Assembly (NCBI GenBank): GCA_037447655.1
Contig: JBBHKE010003089.1
Coordinates: 1-64,000, forward strand
From: Zygnema cylindricum
Lineage: Eukaryota > Streptophyta > Zygnematophyceae > Zygnematales > Zygnemataceae
Length of the DNA: 64,000 nt
Reading direction: 5' to 3'
The notes under the pieces: generated by a model
Database searches by the model: none
What the model was told of the DNA's origin: nothing
What the model saw: the letters and a program-made list of their open reading frames with translations, nothing else
Translations under genes and position numbers: made by a program
Shown here: piece by piece, positions 46,750 to 55,830 of the stretch
How positions within the stretch are numbered: the first letter of the stretch is position 1
Layout: each line of letters starts with the position of its first letter

Positions 46750-47735
46750 GGTTATGGGCCCACCCTCTAAGGTACCCATATTATATTGATCAAAATTTTT
46801 GTATTGGGAAATGATGATGGAGGGAGAACTATTTGAAAAGCATCTAGGGGGCATAGTGTCTGGACAAATTCGATGCCCACCTCCACTTGGGTTTGGAGGG
46901 ACACATTTTTCTGGCACCACCGCCTCTACAGTTGGTAGAACAGCTGCCACCATCACCAAGGATGAAGGTGAGGAAGAAGAGATGATTGTCATGGAAGGAG
47001 AAAAGGGAGGAGTTGCAACTCAAGTGACACCATTGTCGACTGCGATACCGTCAGCAGCACCACCAACAACGGCGAGAAGGGTTCCGACCAAAAGATGAGA
47101 GTATGAAAAGTGGAACTGCAAAGACAAGGTTGCTAAGCTCTTAATTCTTAAAAGTTTAGCAAAGGGCATTGCCATTCCCCTTATGCATGTCAAATCTTCA
47201 TCTCAGATTTGGATATCACTAGTTAACAAATATAAGAGTGGATCATTGCAGCAACAACAGTTGGTGGAAAATAAGATTGCAGCTTATACTTATAAAGGAG
47301 GAAGTATGAATAATTATTGCAATGATTTAGGAGCATTATTTGGAGAGTTAGAGAGTGCAAGAAACTCATGGTCTGAGAGACAAAGAGTTAACACATGAAT
47401 GATGAAACTACCTAAAGAGAATAAGAATATCATTAACCGATTGCAGGACATAGGAGATAGCAATTGGAATTGGGATGACACAGTGGGAATGATTTTAGTG
47501 AAAGAAAGCACCATAGAGCTTAGGAGAGGGAGTCCAAGTGTTCAAGCATTGTCTGCAGGAGCTGATTGGCGGAAGCGTGATGAGGAGAGAGGGAAAGATC
47601 CCTATCGAAACTTTGGTGGAAGAGGACAAGGAGGTGGCAGATTTGATAGACAAGGGAGAGGAGCTTCTCGAGGAGGATTATGTCACTTCTGGAAGAAACC
47701 ATGACACTATATGGCAAGATGCACGTTGGCTCTAA
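46750..47735 (+). pseudogene. gag of the group III element, broken
   Basis: VMGPPSKVPILY-like start through the primer site, then YWEMMMEGELFEKHLGGIVSGQIRCPPPLGFGG (46805-46905), a Thr/Ala-rich variable stretch, a stop at 47096, and LLQQQQLVENKIAAYTYKGGSMNNYCNDLGALFGELESA at 47240-47360, then the KENKNIINRLQ region. The knuckle is CHFWKKP-stop-HYMARC, where the second Cys is Trp and Gly is a stop. The gag type matches groups IV and V, not I or II. Confidence 0.82.
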
Positions 47736-48387
47736 GAATAAGACGAAGGTGAAAAAGTAGCACAAAGAGACGGCCGAAGCTCAAAAATACCGGCCAAAAG
47801 CCGCGTTTAGCCGGGTCTTCTTCTTTGCGCCAACATGCTGCTCTCCAAAGAGCGCGTGTCCTACGTCCGAGCTTTGGTGCTAAAGAATAACAAGTCGAGG
47901 AAGCGCGCACCGCTCTTCCGAACAGAACAGGCGCGACGACTCCAAAGAGAAGGGGTGGCCTTAGGAAGAGCGAGCCGGAGGTCTGAAAGAGCGGCCTAGC
48001 TTTGGAGCGCTAAGCCGGAGCGGTATGACGAGTTCAAGAAGAAGAACCGGTGCTACACACCTCGCTGTTCGTAGGACCGGCCTTTACCCGGAGCGCTGCG
48101 CTTCTTTAACTCGTCATACCTTCGTCTTCTTGCCTCTAAATGGCCCGGCGACATGCAAAGCACTTCACCCTTCTTTTGGAATTTGTTGCTTTCGGAATTC
48201 TGACGCTTTGCGAGAACAAGAGCCCAAGAAGACGAAGGTGCGCAGCAGTGGCCTTAGCCGGAGCGGGCCGGAGGTCTGAAAGAGCGGCCTAGCTTTGGAG
48301 CGCTGAGCCAGAGCGGTTCTTTGAAGCTTCTCCAATGAGCGCGCGTCATACCTGAAGAGCGGCTTGCAGCCCGCTAACGCCGCTACG
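47736..48387. other. GC-rich insert of unknown origin (left part)
   Basis: Sharp change to GC-rich DNA in an AT-rich region. It contains a 68-bp direct repeat (47955-48022 and 48248-48316, sharing gtggccttag and gccggaggtctgaaagagcg), an inverted pair ggtatgacgagtt (48022) / aactcgtcatacc (48108), and repeated aagacgaagg. No long ORF of note. Composition and repeat style remind me of plant mitochondrial intergenic DNA, but I cannot confirm that. The same material seems to resume at 55774. Confidence 0.55.
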
Positions 48388-49600
48388 TGTTGATATTTGA
48401 ATATTTTCTAGGTCTGTATTAGGATAGAAAAAGAGCTAAGGCAATCTGCCTCTAACTCCCCTATCCAAGCCCCCACACTTGTTGTAGTCATTGAAGGCTG
48501 GATAGGGAGCTAGAGCCATGGGTGCCTAGGCTCTCTAGAGAAGACAGGGGGTGTATTAGGTAGACTTACCAAAACTTAGTTGACGGACCCAGGAATTGAA
48601 CCTGGTACCTGTCGTCCGTTAAATCTGCATTAGCGGTTAGCTCTAGCCGTTAAGTCTAAGACAGATATTACGATATATGGGGTTTGATAAATATATAAAT
48701 TGTTATATGTAGATTAATCCGTTTAACGGCTAATAGATACTTAGTACATAGATACAGTTTGATTTAGTAAGAAGTACGGTATGTGGACAGAACGGATACC
48801 GCGCATTTGTTGCGATAGCGAAACAAATACCGCGCATTTGTTTCGATAGCGAAACAAATACCGCGCGTCGAATTTCAGCAGCTACGATTATAGCCGGTTT
48901 TGATCGGACGGCCACGATAGGCGCCGCGATCACGGAAAAGACATTTTTGGCGTTTTACGGTCTTTGCCACGTCAGATGACACGTGGCGTGATAACATTGG
49001 ACCACGGGAATTCCGGGAGATTACAGGAACTAATCCTGATTTGACACGTGTCGACATTTTGGCAATGTCGTACAATGGTCGTACATAAAGTACACCGGCA
49101 CCTGTACTTTTCTGTACGACACAATAATTTGATTGGTGCCGTACTTCAGTAGATAGAGTTTTAGAGAGGGAATAGGACTTAGAAAATTTTGGGTAGGCAG
49201 CTGCCTCTCCCAGAGAGCACTCTGTATAAATGGCAAACTTTGGCCAGCCATAACTATCAATTTACTTGACCATTTTCAGTGATTCTTTTTGCTGCAAACT
49301 CAGGGGAGTCCAGGCTACACAAGGGTGTAGTTGGTCAGAGTTTTTGTCTGCCAGGGTGGGTGCATTTATAAGGGAAAGTCAAAGTGGGTGAATGTGTCCA
49401 AATCTCATATTCTAACTTTGCATTCTGTGGTGGAACTGAGCACACAGAAAGTGTTATTTCATAGGGGTGAATCTATATTGGGATTGTGACTGTCAAGGGG
49501 TCAGTCATTTGGGTTTATATTAACTTGGAGTCGGCACTATCTAGATTAGCTTCTTTTGGATCTGCATACTATGAGGGCCAATTGAGGTCTCAGAGTTTCA
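48388..49600 (+). repeat. Group V LTR A
   Basis: TGTTGATATTTG ... GAGTTTCA, 1,213 bp. Features in order: antisense tRNA-like module (48581-48655), two direct copies of a hairpin with arms ATTTGTTTCG/CGAAACAAAT (48805-48828, 48836-48859), G-boxes (gacacgtggc near 48979, gacacgtgtcgac near 49043), GTAC cluster (49066-49145), TATA-like tgtataaatgg at 49212, leader stem-loop near 49304. The gag ATG position is ATT here (start lost). Confidence 0.9.
48581..48655 (-). other. tRNA-like module antisense in LTR V-A
   Basis: On the minus strand CCAGG-TTCAATT-CCTGG (48589-48605) forms a perfect 5-bp T-arm with a 7-base loop and includes a B-box-like GGTTCAATTCC. The upstream half (GGCTAGAGCTAACC) is only weakly A-box-like. 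The same arm is intact in LTR C (54794-54810) and damaged in LTR B. Confidence 0.45.
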
Positions 49601-51492
49601 GGTTATGGGCCCACCATCTAGGGTGCCTATGTTCGATGGAACAGACTTCACCTATTGGGAGTTTACAAAGTCGGGATTGCTTTTTGAGAAACACTTATGG
49701 GGAATTGTTTCGGGACAAGTGAGATGTCCGCCACCTGGCTTTGGAGGAGCTTACTATGGAGATTCATGTGAGGCTGCCCAGAATATCAACCAGAGCTCAG
49801 ATGTAACGGAAGGTGAAGGGAAAAATCTTTCCTTGGATAGGGAAATAGGGGAGAAGGAAAAAGGGACACCTATGGTGAGGTGAGCTAGGCTCTCAGCTAT
49901 GGTACCACATTTAGGGATTAAAACTGAAGAAATGACACTAAAATATGGGAATACAAAAACACTATAGCAAAACATCTCATACTTAGATATGTGTTTAAGT
50001 CGATAGCTATCACTCTTTTAAGTCTAACCAAAGCTTCAAAGATATGGGAAGCACTAATTCAGATTTATAAGGAAGAGACTATTCAGAGGCAGCAATTAAT
50101 AAAACAGGAAATAGATGCCTACGTTTATAAAGGCGGTAGCATGATAGATTTTTGCAATGATATTGCTGCGTTATACGTTGAGCTTACTAGTGCGGGATAT
50201 GTAGAATCTGAGGAGAGTAAGATTAATACACTACTTATGAGACTCCCAGATGAGTATGAAAACATCATTTGTCGTATGCAGGCAATGGATGGCTCCTCAT
50301 GGACTTGGAGCTTTACCATGGGGATATTTCTTGTGAAGGAAAGCACTTTGGAGCTTCGTAGGGGAAAGGACAGGGTCAATGCATTTTCAGTTGGTGGTGA
50401 TTGGCAGAAGCGTGATGAGGGGAACGGTGGTGACGAGCGGAAGCGTGATGAGAGAAAGAAACACAAAGGTAAACCTTATCGGAACTTTGGTGGAAAGAGA
50501 GGGAGAGGAAAAGAAATGGGAGCTTTGAAAAAGGGGGCTTGCTTCTTTTGTAGGGAACCGGGTCATTATATAGAGGAATGCCCTTGTTTGGAAAAACTTA
50601 GAAGTTAGAATGTAGATGAGGAGGAAGAAGGGGAAGAGGAGAAAGAGGATGAAGATATTTTAGAGCTTCTCCGGATTAGTAGTATGGGGAAGAAAGAAAA
50701 GCACACAGTAATTGCACGAGGGCAACAGTGTGCTTTTGGAGGTATAGGGAAGTAAAGAGAGAGGAGATACTTGAGGGAGTTCAAAATATTGAGGATAGTT
50801 TCATAGATATTTTGGAAACAGAAAACTGGTCGGAAAGGGAGACTTCAACGGATTCCGAGGAGAGGGGAGAATTAATTCTAGAGGGGGTTTTAAAAGATAG
50901 GGGAGAAGAGAAATATTTGACTAAAGGTTTAGGGGAGAAAAAATATTTATTGGGAATTAAAATAGAAAGTGATAGTGGAAAGAATTCCATGGGAGAGAGT
51001 GAGGGAAGTTCAGAAAATGGGGTAATTATCATGGATAAAAATATGAGTACGGAAGATGTAGATCTTATGAGGAACTAAGTGGGGACTAGTGTTTTTTGGG
51101 AATATTTGGGGGTGGATGGATTTGACATCACTACTTGGTGTGACGTCACTTGTGAAGATGTGCCTGTAAAAGGGTTACCATCTGGGTGTATGTTGCAGAT
51201 TGGAAATGGGGCTGGCTGTTTAGAATCACAAGAGGGAAATCGGTTTGTGTGTGGATGAAAGATTGATGAAGTGGATAAAATCTTTGCTCGGATTTATGAA
51301 AAATGGGATGTTAAATAAAATGTGTGATGCAATTATCATTTCAGTTCATTTAATGCACTGTGTTAAATACTTAAGTTTTATGAAAAGAAAAAGAAAAAGG
51401 AAAAAGAAAATAAGAAAAAAAAAAGGGGAGGGGGGTGTTTGTTAACTTGTTTGTGGAAGTTGAAAGAAAAATAGACTAGAAAATAAGGGGAG
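49601..51492 (+). pseudogene. Internal region A of group V: broken gag and pol remnant
   Basis: Primer site GGTTATGGGCCCACC at 49601-49615. The gag frame VMGPPSRVPMFDGTDFTYWEF runs to a TGA at 49881 (GGA in copy B), is frameshifted near 49920, and reopens at 49991-50608 (IQRQQLIKQEIDAYVYKGGSM) with an intact knuckle CFFCREPGHYIEEC before a TAG. An acidic stretch, QQCAFGG and the RT remnant KKYLLGIKIESDSG (about 50940) follow, then the RNase H remnant FDITTW near 51120. It ends with A-rich and GGGGAGGGGG purine tracts before LTR B. Confidence 0.87.
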
Positions 51493-52702
51493 TGTTGATA
51501 TTTGAATATTTTCTAGGTCTGTATTAGGATAGAAATAGAGCTGAGGCAGTGTGCCTCTAACTCCCTTATCCAAGCCCCCACACTTGTTGTAGTCACTGAA
51601 GGCTGGATAGGGAGCTAGAGCCATGGCTGCCTAGGCTCTGTAGAGATGACAGGGGGTGAAATAGGTAGACTTACCAAAAGTTAGTTGACAGACCCAAGAA
51701 TTGATCCTTGTACCTGCCGTCCGTCAATCCGCATTAGCCGTTAGCTCTAGCCGTTAAGTCTAGGACAGATATTACGATATGTAGGGTTTGATAAATACAT
51801 AAATCGTCATATGTAGATTAAACCTTTTAACGGCTAATAGATACTTAGTACATAGATACAGTTTGATTTAGTACGAAGTACGGTATGTGGACAGAACGGA
51901 TACCGCGCATTTGTTTCGATAGTGAAACAAATACCGCGCATTTGTTTCGATAGCGAAACAAATACCGCGCGTCGAATTTCAGCGGCTAGGATTATAGCCG
52001 GTTTTGATCGGACGGCCACGATAGGCGCTGCGATCACAAAAAAGGCATTTTTGGGGTTTTACGGTCTTTGCCACGTCAGATGACACGTGGCGTGATAACA
52101 TTGGACTACGGGAACTCCGGAGATTACAGGAACTAATCCTGATTTGACACGTGTCGACATTTTGGCCATGTCGTACAACGGCCGTACATAAAGTACACCG
52201 GCACCTGTACTTTTCTGTACGACACAGTAATTTGATTGGTGCCGTACTTCAGAAGATAGAGTTTTAGAGAGGGAATAGGACTTAGAAAATTTTGGGTAGG
52301 CAGCTGCCTCTCCCAGAGAGCACTCTGTATAAATGGCAAACTTTGGCCAGCCATAACTATCAATTACTTGACCATTTTGAGTGATTCTTTTTGCTGCGGA
52401 ATCAGGGGAGTCCAGGCTACAAATGGGTGTAATCGGTCATAGTTTTTGTCTGCCAGGGTGGCTGCATTTATAAGGGAAAGTCAAAGTGGGTGAATGTGTC
52501 CAAATCTCATATTCTAACTTGCATTTTGTGGTGGAATTGAAGCACACAAAAACTGTTATTTCACAGGGGTGAATCTATATTGGGGTTCTAACTATCAAGG
52601 GGTCAGTCATTTGGGTTTATATAAACTTGGTGTCGGCACTATCTAGATTAGCTTCTTTTGGATCTGCATACTCTGAGGGCCAATGGAGGTCTCAGAGTTT
52701 GA
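51493..52702 (+). repeat. Group V LTR B (shared)
   Basis: TGTTGATATTTG ... GAGTTTGA (CA changed), 1,210 bp. Two copies of the ATTTGTTTCG hairpin (about 51908-51931 and 51939-51962). It carries private differences (for example gtagggtttgataaatac, ccaagaattgatcc) absent from LTRs A and C, which resemble each other more. It contains the gag ATG (52683). Confidence 0.9.
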
Positions 52703-54128
52703 GGTTATGGGCCCACCATCTAGGGTGCCTATGTTGGATGGAATAGACTTCACTTATTGGGAGTTTAATATGGAGGGATTGCTTTTCGAGAAGCACTTAT
52801 GGGGAATTGTTTCGGGACAAGTGAGATGTCCACCTCCTGGCTTTGGAGGAGCTTACTATGGAGAATCATCTGAGGCTGCCCAGAATATCTACCGAAGTTC
52901 AAATGCAACAGAAGGTGAAGGGAAAAACCGTTTCGTGGATGGGGAATTATTGGAGAAGGAAAAAGGGACACCAATGGTAAGGGGAGCTAGGCTCTCAACT
53001 ATGGTACCACTTATATGGATTAAATCTGAAAAAAATGACAGAAAAACATGGCAATACAAAAACACTTTAGCAAAACATCTCATTCTTAGATATGTGTCTA
53101 AGTCCATAGCTATCACTCTTTTAAGTCTAACCAAGTCTTCAGAGATATGGGAAACACTAAGTCAGATTTATAAGAGTGAGACTATTCAGAGGCAGCAATT
53201 AGTAAAACATGAAATAGAGGCCTATGTTTATAAAGGCGGTAACATGATAGAATTTTGCAATGATATTGTTGCGTTATATGTTGAGCTTGCTAGTGCGGGA
53301 TATGTAGAATCTGAGGAGAGTAAGATTAATACACTACTTATGAAACTCCCAGATGAGTACGAAAACATCATTTGTCGTATGCAGGCAATGGATGGCTCCT
53401 CATGGACTTGGAGCTTTACCATGGGGATAATTCTTGTGAGGGAAAGCACTTTGGAGCTTTATAGGGGAAGTGACAGGGTGAATGCATTTACAACTGGTGG
53501 TGATTGGAGGAAGTGTGATGAGAGGAACGGTGGTGACGAGCGGAAGCGTGATAAGAGAAAGAAAGACAAAGGTAAACCTTATCGGAACTTCGGTGGAAAG
53601 AGAGGGAGAGGAAAAGAAAAGGGAGCTTTGAAAAAAGGGGTTTGCTTCTTTTGTAGGGAACCGGGTCATTATATAGAGGAATGCCCTTGTTTGGAAGAAC
53701 TTAGAAGTAAGAATGTGGATGAGGAGGAAGAAGGGGAAGAGGAGAAAGAGGATGAAGATATGTTGGAGCTTCACTGCATTGGTAGTATGGGGAAGAGAGA
53801 AAAGCACACAGAAATTACACGTAAGCAACAGTGTGCTTTTGGAGGTATAAGGGAAGTAAAGAGAGAGAAGATACTTGAGGGAGTTCAAAATATTGAGGAT
53901 AGTTTCATACATATTTTGGAAACAGAAAACAGGTCGGAAAGGGAGACTTCAACGGATTCCGAGGAAATAGGAGAATTAATTATAGATGGGGTTTTAAAAG
54001 ATAGGGGAGAAGAGGAATATTTAATGAAAGGTTTAGGGGAGGAGAAATATTTATTGGGAATAAAACTAGAAAGTGATAGTGGAAAGAATTCCATGGGAGA
54101 GAGTGAGGAAAGTTCAGAAATTGGGTGA
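52683..54128 (+). CDS. Gag of group V, uninterrupted 481-codon ORF
   Basis: Gag precursor, expected to assemble cytoplasmic virus-like particles and bind element RNA. It starts at ATG 52683 inside LTR B, 20 bases before the LTR end, and is read through the primer site as EVMGPPSRVP. Residues 1-60: LDGIDFTYWEF...LLFEKHLWGIVSG; 60-110 variable; about 115-250 UBN2-like domain (HLILRYVSKSIAITLL, IQRQQLVKHEIEAYVYKGG, INTLLMKLPDEYENIICRM); about 275-320 Lys/Arg/Gly-rich; CCHC knuckle CFFCREPGHYIEEC with all four ligands; acidic DEEEEGEEEKEDED; CAFGG, where groups III and IV continue to protease; then tail EEKYLLGIKLESDSG, an in-frame relic of RT. It is the only TE ORF here with no internal stop, so copy B may be recent or under constraint. 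Protease and RT would have to come from a partner. Confidence 0.88.
   Translation: MEVSEFEVMGPPSRVPMLDGIDFTYWEFNMEGLLFEKHLWGIVSGQVRCPPPGFGGAYYGESSEAAQNIYRSSNATEGEGKNRFVDGELLEKEKGTPMVRGARLSTMVPLIWIKSEKNDRKTWQYKNTLAKHLILRYVSKSIAITLLSLTKSSEIWETLSQIYKSETIQRQQLVKHEIEAYVYKGGNMIEFCNDIVALYVELASAGYVESEESKINTLLMKLPDEYENIICRMQAMDGSSWTWSFTMGIILVRESTLELYRGSDRVNAFTTGGDWRKCDERNGGDERKRDKRKKDKGKPYRNFGGKRGRGKEKGALKKGVCFFCREPGHYIEECPCLEELRSKNVDEEEEGEEEKEDEDMLELHCIGSMGKREKHTEITRKQQCAFGGIREVKREKILEGVQNIEDSFIHILETENRSERETSTDSEEIGELIIDGVLKDRGEEEYLMKGLGEEKYLLGIKLESDSGKNSMGESEESSEIG
52703..52715 (+). other. Primer binding site, group V
   Basis: GGTTATGGGCCCA followed by CCA; 16 bases complementary to the recalled plant initiator tRNA-Met anticodon arm. 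It is in frame within gag. Confidence 0.85.
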
Positions 54129-54592
54129 GAATCATGGATAAAAATATGAGTTCGGAAGATGTAGATTTTACGAGGAACTTAGTGGGGACTCTTGATTTAG
54201 GGATAAATTTGAGGGGTAATGGTTTTGACATCACTAATTGGAGTGATGCCATCTATGAAGGTGGCCTGTAAAAGGGTTACCATCTGGGTGTATGTTGCAG
54301 ATTGGAAATGGGGCTGGCTGTTTAGAATCACAAGAGGGAAATCGGTTTGTGTGTGGATGAAAGATTGATGAAGTGGATAAAATCTTTGCTCGGATTTATG
54401 AAAAATGGGATGTTAAATAAAATGTGTGATGCAATTATCATTTCAGTTCATTTAATGCACTGTGTTAAATACTTAAGTTTTATGAAAGGAAAAGGAAAAA
54501 GGAAAAAGAAAATAAGAAAAAAAAAAGGGGAGGGGGTGTTTGTTAACTTGTTTGTGGAAGTTGAAAGAAAATAGACTAGAAAATAAGGGGAG
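54129..54592 (+). pseudogene. RNase H remnant and 3' end of group V internal B
   Basis: Frameshifted relics of the pol C-terminus (FDITNWSDAI at about 54227, then ERLMKWIKSLLGFMKNGMLNK, comparable to LMWVKSLLEELRFMKSG of group III). A purine-rich tract (about 54487-54535) and AAATAAGGGGAG lie before LTR C. Same layout as 51079-51492 in copy A. Confidence 0.8.
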
Positions 54593-55773
54593 TGTTGATA
54601 TTTGAATATTTTCTAGGTCTGTATTAGGATAGAAAAAGAGCTGAGGCAGTCTGCCTCTAACTCCCTTATCCAAGCCCCCACACTTGTTGTAGTCACTGAA
54701 GGCTGGATAGGGAGCTAGAGCCATGGCTGCCTAGGCTCTCTAGAGAAGACAGGGGGTGAATTAGGTAGACTTACCAAAACTTAGTTGACGGACCCAGGAA
54801 TTGAACCTGGTACCTGTCATCCGTCAAATCTGCATTAGCGGTTAGCTCTAGCCGTTAAGTCTAAGACAGATATTACGATATATTGGGGTTTGATAAATAT
54901 ATAAATTGTTATATATAGATTAATCCGTTTAACGGCTAATAGATACTTAGTACATAGATACAGTTTGATTTAGTACGAAGTACGATATGTGGACAGAACG
55001 GATACCGCGCATTTGTTGCGATAGCGAAACAATTTCTGCGCGTCGAATTTCAGCGGCTATGATTATAGCCGGTTTTGATCGGACGGCCGCGATAGGCGCC
55101 GAGATCACGGAAGAGGTACTTTTGGCGTTTTACGGTCTTTGCCACGTCAGATGACACGTGGCGTGATAACATTCGATTACGGGAACTCCGAAGATTACGG
55201 GAACAAATCCTGATTTGACACGTGTCGACATTTTGGCCATGTTGTACAATGGTCGTACATAAAGTACACCGTCACCTGTACTTTTATGTACAACACAGTA
55301 ATTTGATTGGTGTCGTACTTCAGTAGATAGAGTTTTAGAGGGGGAATAGGACTTAGAAAACTTTGGGTAGGTAGCTGCCTCTCCCAGAGAGCACCTTGTA
55401 TAAATGGCAAACTTTGGCCGGCCATAACTATCAATTTACTTGACCATTTTCAGTGATTCTTTTTGTTGCGGACTCAATGGAGTCCATGCTACACAAGGGT
55501 GTAGTCGGTCAGAGTTTTTGCCTGCCAGGGTGGCTGCATTTAAAAGGGAAAGTCAATGTGGGTGAATGTGTCCAAAACTCATATTCAAACTTTGCATTCT
55601 GTGGTGGAACTGAGCACACAGAAAGTCTTATTTCACAGGGGTGAAGTTATAATGGGTTTGTGATTGTCAAGGGGCAGTCATTTGGGTTTATATTAACTTG
55701 GAGTCGGCACTATCTAGATTAGCTTCTTTTGGATCTGCATACTTTGAGGGCCAATGGAGGTCTCAGAGTTTCA
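54593..55773 (+). repeat. Group V LTR C
   Basis: TGTTGATATTTG ... GAGTTTCA, 1,181 bp; one copy of the ATTTGTTGCG hairpin instead of two (about 55011), otherwise closest to LTR A. No primer site follows: the next bases, CTGCG, resemble the CTACG before LTR A. Confidence 0.9.
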
Positions 55774-55830
55774 CTGCGCGGCCTTCGCTGGCGCGGCCAC
55801 GGCCATGTGCTACGCACCTCAGATTGTGTC
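55774..55830. other. GC-rich insert (right part)
   Basis: About 57 GC-rich bases (gcgcggccttcgctggcgcggcc). gtgctacgcacctc here resembles gtgctacacacctc at 48052 in the left part. Then the group III frame resumes. Confidence 0.5.

Larger units (their letters stand above)
48388..55773 (+). mobile_element. Group V tandem: LTR - gag - LTR - gag - LTR
   Basis: Three LTRs (A 48388-49600, B 51493-52702, C 54593-55773) and two internal regions of about 1.89 kb each. Both internals carry gag, a short acidic stretch, a fragment of RT and a degenerate RNase H end, with the same deletion of protease, integrase and most of RT. Flanking 5-mers are CTACG (48383-48387) and CTGCG (55774-55778), a target duplication with one change. 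This is the architecture of non-autonomous gag-bearing LTR elements (TR-GAG type), here as a two-unit tandem. Confidence 0.87.

Noticed and set aside
48589-48605. Functional tRNA gene in the group V LTR
   Set aside because: Only the T-arm is convincing; acceptor and anticodon stems do not pair, so it is recorded as a tRNA-like module only.
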